Below, piece by piece: positions 38,655 through 46,398 of a stretch of 64,000 nucleotides of DNA; within the stretch, counting starts at the first letter, position 1, and every line of letters begins with the position of its first letter. Below the pieces are notes generated by a model. It made no database searches and was not told the origin of the DNA. It saw only the letters and a list, made by a program, of their open reading frames with translations. The translations under genes were made by a program, and so were the position numbers. Origin of the DNA: Pseudodesulfovibrio thermohalotolerans (GTDB taxonomy: Bacteria; Desulfobacterota; Desulfovibrionia; Desulfovibrionales; Desulfovibrionaceae); NCBI RefSeq assembly GCF_021353295.2, contig NZ_CP120635.1, positions 3,241,501 to 3,305,500 of the forward strand, read 5' to 3'.

Positions 38655-38903
38655 ATGCCCATATTCGAATACAAATGCAACGCGTGCGGCAACGAATTCG
38701 AGGAACTCGTTTTCGACCGCGACGAATGCCCCACATGCCCCAAATGCCAGTCCACCGACACCGGCAAGCTCATGAGCGCCGTCCGGTCCAAGGTCGGCGG
38801 ATTCAGTCCGGACGCGGGCGGCGACAGTGCCCCCGCCAAATCCAGTGCGCCCTCTTCCGGCTGCGCGGGCTGTTCCGGCGGCAACTGTTCCAGTTGCGGC
38901 TAA
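38655..38903 (+). CDS. FmdB-type zinc ribbon protein, paralogue
   Basis: This 82-residue protein begins [17 protein letters not shown] and has CPKCQ, so it is a paralogue of the protein at 19230. Its tail is longer and Cys/Ser/Gly-rich ([16 protein letters not shown]), adding possible metal ligands. CGGAG lies 7 nt before the ATG at 38655. It is 49 nt upstream of hemC on the same strand. Confidence 0.9.
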   Translation: MPIFEYKCNACGNEFEELVFDRDECPTCPKCQSTDTGKLMSAVRSKVGGFSPDAGGDSAPAKSSAPSSGCAGCSGGNCSSCG

Positions 38904-38952
38904 TCTCCGAATGCCATCTTCCCATGGTGGAAGTCATACCAGAGGAATCTGC

Positions 38953-39885
38953 ATGAAAAAGCTCACCATCGCCACGCGCGGCTCCGCCCTGGCCCTGTGG
39001 CAGGCCAATCATATCAAGGACCTGCTCGAAGCCGAACATCCCGGCCTGTCCGTCGACCTGCTCAAGATCAAGACCAAGGGCGACAAGATTCTGGATGTGC
39101 CGCTGGCCAAGGTCGGCGGCAAGGGACTGTTCGTCAAGGAGATCGAGGAGGCCCTGCTGGACGGCCGTGCCCAGTTGGCCGTGCATTCCATGAAGGACGT
39201 GCCCACCGAGCTGCCCGACGGCCTTGAGGTCGGCATCATCCCCGAACGCGAGGAAGCCACCGATTCCCTGCTCTCGGTCAAATACGACGGCCTCAAAGGG
39301 CTGCCCGAGGGAGCCAAGGTCGGCACCTCAAGCCTGCGCCGCCAGTCCCAGCTCTGCGCCCTGCGTCCGGACCTCCGGATCGAGACCCTGCGCGGCAACC
39401 TGGATACCCGGCTGAACAAGCTCCTGAACGGCGAATACGACGCCATCGTCCTGGCCACCGCCGGACTCAAGCGGCTGAACATGTCCGCACCCAAGCAGGA
39501 GATACTGAGCCCGCCCGAGTTTCTGCCCGCCGTGGCCCAGGGCGCGCTCGGCATAGAGTTCCGCTCCGACGACGCCGAAGTGCGCGGTATGCTCGCCTTC
39601 CTGGATCACGCCCCCACCCGCTATCAGGTCCTGGCCGAACGCGGCTTCCTGACCGGACTGGACGGCGGCTGCCAGGTGCCCATCGCGGCCTGGTCCGAGA
39701 TCGAAGGCGACACGTTGCGGCTGACCGGCTACGTGGCCGAAGTGGACGGCTCCACTCCCATCCGCCGAGTAGTCGAGGGAAATGTGCGGCACGCCTGGGA
39801 CATGGGCATGATTTTGGCCGGACGAGTCCTCGAAGCAGGCGGCAAGGCCATCCTCGACGAAGTCTACGCCCGGGAAACAAAGTAG
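38953..39885 (+). CDS. hemC: porphobilinogen deaminase
   Basis: This 310-residue enzyme polymerises four porphobilinogens into hydroxymethylbilane on the way to siroheme and cobalamin. Motifs [28 protein letters not shown] and the cofactor-binding Cys in [12 protein letters not shown] are intact. The ATG at 38953 follows AGAGG; the longer frame is rejected. Through tetrapyrrole synthesis it is linked to the cobT and cobD-cobQ genes in this window. Confidence 0.97.
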   Translation: MKKLTIATRGSALALWQANHIKDLLEAEHPGLSVDLLKIKTKGDKILDVPLAKVGGKGLFVKEIEEALLDGRAQLAVHSMKDVPTELPDGLEVGIIPEREEATDSLLSVKYDGLKGLPEGAKVGTSSLRRQSQLCALRPDLRIETLRGNLDTRLNKLLNGEYDAIVLATAGLKRLNMSAPKQEILSPPEFLPAVAQGALGIEFRSDDAEVRGMLAFLDHAPTRYQVLAERGFLTGLDGGCQVPIAAWSEIEGDTLRLTGYVAEVDGSTPIRRVVEGNVRHAWDMGMILAGRVLEAGGKAILDEVYARETK

Positions 39886-40064
39886 TCTGCGACGCGGCCC
39901 GCGCCGCGTCATATACATTTCTTTATATGAAGAAGATAAAAGGTATCAAGTTGTTGGGGGAACGCCAGCCCCGCGGCCCGATCAAGGCCCTAAAGGTTTC
40001 CAAATATTCTCCGATAAAAACGGCAAGGAATATGTTCAACACTCCATGGAAGGAGGTACGAATC

Positions 40065-40262
40065 ATGGAAATTGCCGGTTTTGAAGCCTTGGGCCCCAAC
40101 ATGGCCGAACAGATGAAGTCCATCCGCAAGGTTCGCCTCCAGCGCGAAGTGCTGGAGAATCCAGAAGTGGCCCGCGAACTCGTCAAGGTCGAGTCCACAG
40201 GCACCTACAACACTCGGGGCGACATCGTCCAAGCCGTTTCAACAGACTTGGGGGATGCATAG
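40065..40262 (+). CDS. small protein of unknown function
   Basis: This 65-residue protein (IAGFEALGPNMAEQMKSIRK...) is helical and charged with no known motif that I can name. AAGGAGGT at good spacing before the ATG at 40065 and the strong terminator after it support translation. A longer in-frame start at 39927 is possible but has no such site. It lies 179 nt after hemC. Confidence 0.6.
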   Translation: MEIAGFEALGPNMAEQMKSIRKVRLQREVLENPEVARELVKVESTGTYNTRGDIVQAVSTDLGDA

Positions 40263-40278
40263 TGCGCCACTTGTCCAC

Positions 40279-40322
40279 AAAGTAGGGCCGGTCAGGAAAT
40301 CCTGACCGGCCCTACTTTTTTA
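40279..40322 (+). terminator. terminator after the small gene
   Basis: A 17-bp stem beginning AAGTAGGGCCGGTCAGG is followed by a run of T. It is among the strongest terminators in the window. Confidence 0.95.
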
Positions 40323-40392
40323 TGTATCGTTCAACGTCTCTCCGCCCGTCCGGGCACAAGCCGCTTCCTTCCCCGCGCCGATAAAGACTTTC

Positions 40393-41460
40393 CTACCGGC
40401 TTTCCGACACGCCCGCCGAAGCGAACGTCGCCATCTGATTGAAGATATTGGCGGCGGCGCGAACAAGGAACATTGCGCAGGCCGCGCCGGTGCCTTCTCC
40501 CAGTCGAAAACCGAGATGGAGATAGGGGTCGACATCCAGGGCCTCGATCACTGCGGAGTAGCCGGGCTCGGCCGAGGCGTGGCTGAGCAGGCAGTAATCC
40601 TTGACCGCGGAATGGATTTTCCAGGCGGAAAGATAGGCGGCGGTGGAGATGAAGCCGTCCACGCAGACAAGCTGGTGGTTCTTGGCCCCGCCCAGGATGA
40701 GACCGGCCAGGGCGGCTATCTCGTAACCGCCCAGGGCCGCGAGAATGTCCACCGGGTCGCCGGACTGGATGGCCTGGCTGTTGGCTTCGAGACCACGGCG
40801 GATAACGGCGGTCTTGGCCGGGATGACCTCAGGGGCCAGTCCCGCGCCCGGGCCGGTGAGCCCTGCGGGATCGAGACCGAGAAAGGCCGCGTAAAGGGCC
40901 GTCGACGGAGTGGTGTTGGAAATGCCCATGTCGCCGGTACCGAGCACGCGGACGCCGTCCTCATGAGCGCGATCGGCCAGGGATACGCCCAGGAGAAGGG
41001 CCTGGAGACACTGCTCGCGAGTCATTGCCGGACCGTCGGCCAGGTTGGCGGTGCCGGGCGCGACCTTGGCCTGGATCAGGGCCGGATGATCGTCGAAAGG
41101 ACCGCCGCAGCAGCCCGCATCCACCACGAAAAGCTCGGCGCCCACGGTCTTGGCCAGGACGTTGATGCCCGCGCCGTCGGCCAGGAAGTTGAGAACCATC
41201 TGACGGGTGACCTCCTGGGGATAGGGGGAGACGCCCTCGGCGTTGACCCCATGGTCCCCGGCCACGGTGTAGACCCGCATGGGGTCGGACTGGGGCGGCT
41301 GTCCGCCCTGAATGAGATAGAGTTGCAGTGCCAGGGCTTCCAGTCGCCCGAGACTGCCCACGGGCTTGGTCAGGTTGTCGAGATGAGCCTGTCCTTCGGC
41401 TTCGATGCTCCGGTCCACAGGAGCTATTCCGTCCAATATCCGCTTGAAAGCTGCTTCCAT
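40393..41460 (-). CDS. cobT: nicotinate-nucleotide-dimethylbenzimidazole phosphoribosyltransferase
   Basis: This 355-residue enzyme makes alpha-ribazole phosphate for the lower ligand of cobalamin. Motifs LTKPVGSLGRLE near the N-terminus, AGDHGVNAEGVSPYPQEVT, and the C-terminal catalytic Glu region RLGEGTGAAC are intact. AAGGAA lies before the ATG. No cobalamin riboswitch is recognisable upstream. The other B12 gene seen is the cobD-cobQ fusion 17 kb away. Confidence 0.96.
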   Translation of the reverse strand: MEAAFKRILDGIAPVDRSIEAEGQAHLDNLTKPVGSLGRLEALALQLYLIQGGQPPQSDPMRVYTVAGDHGVNAEGVSPYPQEVTRQMVLNFLADGAGINVLAKTVGAELFVVDAGCCGGPFDDHPALIQAKVAPGTANLADGPAMTREQCLQALLLGVSLADRAHEDGVRVLGTGDMGISNTTPSTALYAAFLGLDPAGLTGPGAGLAPEVIPAKTAVIRRGLEANSQAIQSGDPVDILAALGGYEIAALAGLILGGAKNHQLVCVDGFISTAAYLSAWKIHSAVKDYCLLSHASAEPGYSAVIEALDVDPYLHLGFRLGEGTGAACAMFLVRAAANIFNQMATFASAGVSESR

Positions 41461-41612
41461 TATCTATTCCTTAATCATGATAAATTTTGATTCCGAGAGC
41501 CATACACCGCCCACCGGGAAGCTGTAAACAGACAAAGCTCGTTGCGGAAACGCCTGCCCCATGCTATCCGTATGGAAAGATTCAGTAATTATTCAAACAC
41601 ATAAGAAAAACC

Positions 41613-42446
41613 ATGACCCGGGAAATCTGCATCATCCACGCCAACTGCCAGGGCGAACCGCTGGCGGCGCGCCTTGAATGCTGCCCGGAATTCCGCGAGC
41701 GGTACGAATGCCGCCTGTTCACCAACTACGTGCGCGAGCCGGTTCCGCAACAAGACCTTACCCGCTGCGCCCTGTTCCTGTATCAGCACCTCGGCCCGGA
41801 CTGGGGCGAGCTGGCCTCCGAACGGCTCGCCGCCATGCTGCCGAAGCAGGCTCGGACCTTGTGTATCCCGAACATGTTTTTCAAGGGATACTGGCCCACC
41901 TGGACCGGCCGCGCGGGGTTCGACTTCCGTTGCGAGCTGCTCGACGAATACATCGACGCCGGGCTGTCGGCCGATGAAGCCGTCCTTGTCTATCAACACG
42001 CCGATCTGTCCGCGAAGTTCGACCTGCCGGAGATTCTTGCCGAAACCCTGCGGCGCGAAAGGGAACGCGAAGCCCGCACTCCGATCAAATACACACGCAT
42101 CATTGAGGAGCGGCACGGCCGCGAGCAGCTTTTCAACACGGTCAACCACCCCGGCCGCCTGCTCATGGACCACGCCGCGCGCGGCATACTGCGCGAACTC
42201 GGCCTGCCCGGACCGGACGAGACCGCGCTGGCGGCGCTGGGCGCCCCCTTCCCGGAACTGGAACAGCCCATCCATCCCTCGGCAGCAGCCTTTTTCGGAT
42301 GGGATTTCGCCGGGCCGAACCGGGAGTATTCGATTTACGGCCAGCGGATGACCATTGCCGCCTGGACGGCCCGCTACGTCTGCGCCCGGCAAAACGGCGT
42401 GACCGACTTCATCGGCTTTCTGCAAGGGGCGGAAAGCCCAAGTTGA
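41613..42446 (+). CDS. WcbI-like polysaccharide biosynthesis protein
   Basis: This 277-residue protein begins IIHANCQG and has NTVNHPGRLLMDH and EQPIHPSAAAFFGW, the Cys/His pattern of the WcbI family, which acts in capsule polysaccharide acetylation or a related step. No capsule genes are nearby. The ribosome binding site is weak (AAGAAAA). A more distant relative may be the protein at 12749, which starts with a similar GNCQ motif. Confidence 0.65.
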   Translation: MTREICIIHANCQGEPLAARLECCPEFRERYECRLFTNYVREPVPQQDLTRCALFLYQHLGPDWGELASERLAAMLPKQARTLCIPNMFFKGYWPTWTGRAGFDFRCELLDEYIDAGLSADEAVLVYQHADLSAKFDLPEILAETLRREREREARTPIKYTRIIEERHGREQLFNTVNHPGRLLMDHAARGILRELGLPGPDETALAALGAPFPELEQPIHPSAAAFFGWDFAGPNREYSIYGQRMTIAAWTARYVCARQNGVTDFIGFLQGAESPS

Positions 42447-42544
42447 CGCCCCCTTCGCAACAATACCCGTTCATTTCGCTTCCGCCGGACAAGGGTTCGT
42501 CCTTCTGCATCCGCGGTTTTCGCCTTTGGCGCGGGAGATTGATT

Positions 42545-42560
42545 ATTAAGTTTTCTTAAT
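42545..42560. repeat. inverted repeat ATTAAG-TTTT-CTTAAT
   Basis: A perfect 6-4-6 inverted repeat lies about 45 nt before the start at 42605. It could be an operator or a promoter feature; nothing else supports this. Confidence 0.3.
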
Positions 42561-42604
42561 CGCTATCCGATAGGAGGTATACGCGACCCTCACGGAGGAA
42601 GGTC

Positions 42605-42961
42605 ATGTACATCGAAACGGATATCGCACAATTGGAAGGCGGCTCGATTTTCGAGCAGCGGCCCGAAGCGGAAGGACAGGACCAGGCCCTAACGTGGCCC
42701 GGCGACGTCGTGGACATCTCGGAGGAGGCGATCTGCGCCTTCCGTAAAGCGGCCATCGAGCCCGTTCGAAGCGGAGCCTATGTCCTGCGGGGCATGGAGC
42801 AGCGCATCAGCACGGTCCGGGCAGAAATCTCCCGCATATGGAATTCCGCCCTGCCCGACGATGAAAAGAACATGCAGATATCCGCCCGCGAGAACGAGAT
42901 AGCCCTGCTCCAGGCGGGCCAGTTCTCCTACGCGCGGGCAGGCTTTCCCCTATTCGTCTGA
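42605..42961 (+). CDS. hypothetical protein
   Basis: This 118-residue protein is not recognised. It is hydrophilic, acidic at the N-terminus, with a helical stretch (MEQRISTVRAEISRIW) and no membrane segment or metal motif. GGAGG lies 6 nt before the ATG and a bidirectional terminator follows, so it is likely real. Confidence 0.7.
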   Translation: MYIETDIAQLEGGSIFEQRPEAEGQDQALTWPGDVVDISEEAICAFRKAAIEPVRSGAYVLRGMEQRISTVRAEISRIWNSALPDDEKNMQISARENEIALLQAGQFSYARAGFPLFV

Positions 42962-42975
42962 TCCGCGATCAGTCA

Positions 42976-43018
42976 TAAAAAAAGCCGCCGAAGACATCTC
43001 CGGCGGCCTTGTTTTTTC
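42976..43018. terminator. bidirectional terminator
   Basis: GCCGCCG pairs with CGGCGGC. T runs flank both sides. It serves the gene at 42605 (plus) and the YkgJ-type gene at 43030 (minus). Confidence 0.88.
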
Positions 43019-43029
43019 CATTCGGAAAA

Positions 43030-43632
43030 TCACTTCAGTCTTGGCGGCCCGATGACGATCATCTCCGCGATGGTGTGGTCCACCTTGGGAAGGCTCCGCA
43101 GATTCTTGCCCACGAACTGCATCTCCAGCATGACCAGATCGCGGTACATGGGAGTGCGGTCCACGAACGGGACCTCTTCCATGTCCTTGGTCAATTCCTG
43201 GCAGCGGTGACAACCGGGGAAGCGAACTTCCTGGCCCGTGTGGCGGGTGAGCAGGTTGGGCACGCCGTGCATCCGGCAGATCATCAGCCGATGCTCGTAC
43301 AGACCGCAGATGCCCTGCTTCTCGTCGATGTTCAGGGGGCACATGATGTGCGGCCGTTCGCCCCGGGCCAGGGCCGCCTGGGCCTGGTCCACGTAGTCCT
43401 GCGCGCGGGCCTTGACCTCTTCGAGCCGGTCGGCCGGGAGCTTGTTCAGCCCTTCCCACATGTAGGCCCACTCCACATAGGTGTGGTGCTGGAAAAAGGA
43501 CAGGCAACAGTTGTCGTCGCAGCCGTCGCAGGCCATGCCGATGGGCCGGGCCGTCTCGTCGTATCGGGCGACCATCTTGTCATATATGGCGGCCAGCTTG
43601 CGAAAAGCGGCCTTGGGAGTCAGCTTGTTCAT
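43030..43632 (-). CDS. YkgJ-type cysteine-cluster protein
   Basis: This 200-residue protein has the metal-binding cluster ACDGCDDNCCLSFF near residue 35 and later CGLYEHRLMICRMHG and CHRC, the layout of the zinc/iron-chelating YkgJ (UPF0153-like) family. The role is unknown. The ATG at 43630-43632 overlaps the stop of the previous gene (ATGA), so it is translationally coupled to the pyrR operon. Confidence 0.88.
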   Translation of the reverse strand: MNKLTPKAAFRKLAAIYDKMVARYDETARPIGMACDGCDDNCCLSFFQHHTYVEWAYMWEGLNKLPADRLEEVKARAQDYVDQAQAALARGERPHIMCPLNIDEKQGICGLYEHRLMICRMHGVPNLLTRHTGQEVRFPGCHRCQELTKDMEEVPFVDRTPMYRDLVMLEMQFVGKNLRSLPKVDHTIAEMIVIGPPRLK

Positions 43633-44165
43633 TCGATGTCGATGTGTTGAAGGATCAGGTCCACGCACTCCTCGGGAGCGCATTGGTCCGTGCGGATGGT
43701 CAGGTCTGCGGCCTTGCGGTACAACGGCAGCCGCTCATGATAGAGATCGCGCATGGTCTTGCCGGGGCCGATGGCCAGCCCCCGGTTCTCGCCGTTCCCC
43801 ACGCGCTCGATAAAAGTGGCCTCGTCGATGTCGAGCAGGACCACGGGCCCGAGCTCCTTGAGCCGCCTGACCGCCTCGGGGCCGTAGATGACCGAGCCGC
43901 CCGTGGATATGACCGTGCGGGCCAGGTTCAGCTCCGAGACCAGTTTTTCCTCAATGCGCAGAAAGTCTTCAAGCCCGTATGTGTCCATGATCCCTTGCAA
44001 GGTCAGGCCGTAATAGGACTCCATGTAGCGGTCCGTGTCGAGCTGGCGCCAGTCGAGCCGCCCGGCCAGGATTCCGCCCAAGGTTGACTTGCCCGCTCCG
44101 GCCATGCCCACCAGGGTGATGCACGGTTGCGGAACCAGGTCGCGCGTGATGGGGGTGAAGGCCAT
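43629..44165 (-). CDS. shikimate-kinase-family protein, possibly homoserine kinase
   Basis: This 178-residue P-loop kinase has GMAGAGKSTLGG (Walker A, 20-31), QLDTDRYMES with Asp43/Asp45 and FLRIEE, as in shikimate kinases. Two substrate features differ: the usual third glycine of the GGG motif is Ser91 (STGGSV), and the lid segment RPLL reads RGLA. I recall that a shikimate-kinase-like homoserine kinase was proposed in Desulfovibrio, so that is a fair alternative. It lies 2 nt after pyrR. Confidence 0.75.
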   Translation of the reverse strand: MAFTPITRDLVPQPCITLVGMAGAGKSTLGGILAGRLDWRQLDTDRYMESYYGLTLQGIMDTYGLEDFLRIEEKLVSELNLARTVISTGGSVIYGPEAVRRLKELGPVVLLDIDEATFIERVGNGENRGLAIGPGKTMRDLYHERLPLYRKAADLTIRTDQCAPEECVDLILQHIDIE

Positions 44166-44167
44166 GC

Positions 44168-44713
44168 CTATTCGCTCCGAACCAGGCAGACCCGGTCCTC
44201 GCCGTCACGCTCGGTGACCAGGACGTTGACATGCTCGTTGCCCAGGGTGTCCAGCTTCTTGCCCACGTAGTCCGCCTGGATGGGCAGCTCGCGATGCCCC
44301 CGGTCCACCAGGACCAGCAGCTCAACCCGCTTGGGACGGCCGTAGTCGAGGATGGCCTCCAACGCGGCGCGCACCGTGCGGCCGGAATAAAGCACGTCGT
44401 CCACCAGCACGATGGACGCCCCCTCCACTTCAAAGCCGATCTCCGAGCAGTTGATGGTCGGAGCCAGCTCCAGGTTGGTGGTCCAGTCGTCCCGGTAAAG
44501 ATTGATGTCGAGCTTGCCCAGGGGAATCTTGCGGTTCAGCCGCTCGTCCAGCAGCAGTTTCAGCCGCTCGGCCAGGTCCGCGCCCCGGCGCTGAATGCCC
44601 AGGATGGCCAGGGTCTCGTCCTCGCCCCGGCGCTCGTAGATCTCGACGGCCAGCCGTTCCAGGGTTCGGCTCATTTCCTTATCGGACAATATGGTGCCGC
44701 AGTCTTTCATCAT
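44168..44713 (-). CDS. pyrR: PyrR-type uracil phosphoribosyltransferase/regulator
   Basis: This 181-residue protein matches PyrR in length and in the PRPP-binding motif VLVDDVLYSGRTVRAALEA and in GIQRRGADLAERL. PyrR is a uracil phosphoribosyltransferase that in many bacteria also controls pyr attenuators. No pyr genes or attenuator are nearby. GAGG lies 5 nt before the ATG; the operon promoter is at 44751-44779. Confidence 0.93.
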   Translation of the reverse strand: MMKDCGTILSDKEMSRTLERLAVEIYERRGEDETLAILGIQRRGADLAERLKLLLDERLNRKIPLGKLDINLYRDDWTTNLELAPTINCSEIGFEVEGASIVLVDDVLYSGRTVRAALEAILDYGRPKRVELLVLVDRGHRELPIQADYVGKKLDTLGNEHVNVLVTERDGEDRVCLVRSE

Positions 44714-44750
44714 CTCGGCCTCGCATGGCTAGCGGTTGAAGGAGCGTAGA

Positions 44751-44779
44751 AAAGTAGCCCATACCCCTTGGCCGGTCAA
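44751..44779 (-). promoter_or_regulatory. sigma-70 promoter of the pyrR operon
   Basis: On the minus strand TTGACC and TACTTT are spaced by 17 nt. It lies about 40 nt before the pyrR start and faces away from the selenoprotein gene. Confidence 0.65.
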
Positions 44780-44809
44780 CTCCGCCCGGCGTCCATGGAC
44801 ACTTTCGAT

Positions 44810-44838
44810 TTGACAAAGAGTACTATTGATCTTACCTG
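44810..44838 (+). promoter_or_regulatory. candidate promoter of the selenoprotein gene
   Basis: A perfect TTGACA (44810-44815) is followed by 17 nt and TACCTG, which matches the -10 consensus poorly. The promoter may therefore need an activator; the transcript start is not certain. Confidence 0.4.
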
Positions 44839-44871
44839 TTCATTTCCCGACCCAAATTAGGAGGCATTATA

Positions 44872-45213
44872 ATGATCGAAGTCACTGAAGCTGCTCAGAA
44901 GCAGCTTGAAGGCTACTTCCAGGACAAGGAAGCGTCCCCGATCCGCGTATACCTCGCGGCCGGTGGCTGAGCTGGCCCGCGCCTGACCCTGGCTCTGGAT
45001 GAGCCTAACGATAAGGACGACGTGTCCGAGGCCGGTGGATTCACCTTCCTCGTGGAAAAGGACCTGCTGGCCCAGACCGGCAACATCAAAATCGATATGA
45101 CCTATTACGGATTCGTCGTCGAGTCCGAGAACTCCGTGAGCGACGGCTCCAGTTGCAGTTGCTCCTCTTCGAGTTCCTGCTCCTCGGCCGGCTCCGGCGG
45201 CTGCGGCTGCTAG
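44872..45213 (+). CDS. selenocysteine-containing A-type Fe-S carrier (HesB/IscA-like)
   Basis: Read through an in-frame TGA at 44968-44970, this gene encodes 113 residues. The TGA is codon 33 in GG-U-AGPRLTLALDE and aligns exactly with Cys33 in the tandem paralogue (GGCSGPRLSLALDE). This is the first of the three conserved cluster ligands of A-type carriers; the last two are the terminal CGC. Similarity continues on both sides of the TGA in the same frame, so it is not a frameshift. AGGAGG precedes the ATG. The tail is Ser/Cys-rich (SSCSCSSSSSCSS). HesB-like selenoproteins are a known family. Its role is probably iron-sulfur assembly or redox; Sec could alter cluster release or reactivity. 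Confidence 0.9.
44991..45005 (+). promoter_or_regulatory. candidate bacterial SECIS hairpin
   Basis: GGCTC and GAGCC form a perfect 5-bp stem around the loop TGGAT. It begins 20 nt after the TGA, so the loop is about 25 nt downstream, and it has a G at the second loop position. These fit the published general features of bacterial SECIS elements. The aligned stretch of the cysteine paralogue reads GGCTCTGGACGAACT and cannot form the stem. Confidence 0.65.
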
Positions 45214-45250
45214 CCTTCGGCACGACGCATCCATTGCGTTGATCCCATTC

Positions 45251-45294
45251 CCCGGGCCGAAGCGTACCCCGTACGCATCGGCCCGGGCTTTTTT
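45251..45294 (+). terminator. terminator after the selenoprotein gene
   Basis: The stem CCCGGGCCGA / TCGGCCCGGG with an inner GCGTAC/GTACGC pairing is followed by CTTTTTT. It separates the two carrier genes, so they are transcribed independently. Confidence 0.93.
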
Positions 45295-45481
45295 GCGCCC
45301 TGCGACCAACCACGCGGCAAAACGCGGCGAACCGGCCGCCGACAGTTGTGGACAACATTTTTTTAGAACGGAATTCCAATTGGTTGAGCCGACAACAACC
45401 ACGACTTATCGTTTTTTTCTTTACATCGAATAGATGGGACTTATTCTCTTCAAAACTAACCCCACCCAGGAGATCAAGAAA

Positions 45482-45802
45482 ATGATTACAGTCACCGAAT
45501 CCGCTCAGAACGAACTGAATAAATATTTCGAGGACAAGGACGTGCAGCCCATCCGTGTGCATCTGGCCGACGGCGGCTGCTCCGGCCCGCGCCTGTCCCT
45601 GGCTCTGGACGAACTGCGCGAGGGCGACAAATCCGTGGAGCAGGGAGACCTGACCTTCCTCATCAATGAGGAACTGGCCGAAGCCTCGGGCGCAGTGTCC
45701 ATCGACATGACCCCCTATGGTTTCACCGTCTCCTCCGAGAACCAGATCGGCGGCGGAGGCTGCGGCTGCTCTTCCTGCGGCACCGGCTCCTGCGGCTGCT
45801 AG
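45482..45802 (+). CDS. A-type Fe-S carrier (HesB/IscA-like), cysteine paralogue
   Basis: This 106-residue protein aligns along its length with the selenoprotein just upstream but has Cys33 in GGCSGPRL. The C-terminal ligands CGC are duplicated in a Gly/Cys-rich tail (GGGGCGCSSCGTGSCGC). It would bind a transferable Fe-S cluster. The ATG at 45482 follows CAGGAG; an in-frame ATG at 45434 lacks a site. Upstream are GTTGT-GG-ACAAC (45345-45356) and CCAATTGG (45376-45383), which could be operators. Confidence 0.92.
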   Translation: MITVTESAQNELNKYFEDKDVQPIRVHLADGGCSGPRLSLALDELREGDKSVEQGDLTFLINEELAEASGAVSIDMTPYGFTVSSENQIGGGGCGCSSCGTGSCGC

Positions 45803-45831
45803 CTCCCGACCCTCCAGCCTGTTGCAACAAA

Positions 45832-45876
45832 CACGGGCTGCCGCGCATTTGACATGCGCGGCGGCCCGTGCTTTTT
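45832..45876 (+). terminator. terminator after the cysteine carrier gene
   Basis: CACGGGC..GCCGCGCAT pairs with ATGCGCGGC..GCCCGTG, followed by CTTTTT. Confidence 0.92.
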
Positions 45877-46324
45877 CTCGCGCCCGGCCTCAACCGCCTA
45901 CCCGCTCCCAGCCTTTCCGCCCGAAGATTTCCGCCACGATGTCGCCTCTCTCATTGGACAGCGAAGGTCCGCTCTTCCACCTCAATGGATCGACATTTTT
46001 TCACAAGATAAAATCGGACTAATTATTTTTTCTAAAAAGTAACTTTGTCCGAAATTATTTTCCTACTTTCAAAAAGCAAAGACGACGGTTCCGGCCAGGC
46101 CAAAAACCTTTTGGAGCTGTGGACGGCCGCGCCACGTTCTCGCGCCCCAATCCGGCCGGAGAAAGGCTAACGGCATGACGCCGTACCAGCGAGGACGCGC
46201 ACTACTCTCCATGAGCAAGCGATTTGAATGAGGGAAATAAAAGGGAGGTTCCCGGCGCGTCCGAATCAAGCGGCAGGCCGAGGCAATCCCGGCGCGGAGA
46301 GCTGTCCGGCAGGCCCTTGCGGAC
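45877..46324. other. non-coding stretch with an AT-rich island
   Basis: No open frame here has a good ribosome binding site or family similarity that I can see. Positions about 45990-46080 are strikingly AT-rich compared with the surroundings. CGGAC and GTCCG flank part of it, and AATTATTTT occurs twice. Confidence 0.5.
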
Positions 46325-46358
46325 AAAGAAAAAGGGCGGTGCTCGCATGGCACCGCCC
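46325..46358 (-). terminator. terminator after the CoA-ligase gene
   Basis: A perfect 9-bp stem GGGCGGTGC/GCACCGCCC is followed on the minus strand by TTTTTCTTT. It ends the liv-ligase operon. Confidence 0.93.
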
Positions 46359-46398
46359 ACTTCGATTAGGACCGCAATCCCGGCCCTGACAGCCGGGT

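Noticed and set aside
44872..45213. Reading of the first IscA-like gene as a pseudogene with a nonsense mutation
   Set aside because: The stop is TGA at exactly the cluster-ligand cysteine position, the frame is kept on both sides, a SECIS-like hairpin follows, and the ribosome binding site and terminator are intact. Selenocysteine explains all of these better.
45022..45213. A separate 63-residue gene
   Set aside because: It is the C-terminal part of the Sec carrier, has no own ribosome binding site, and its homologue shows the same region as part of a longer protein.
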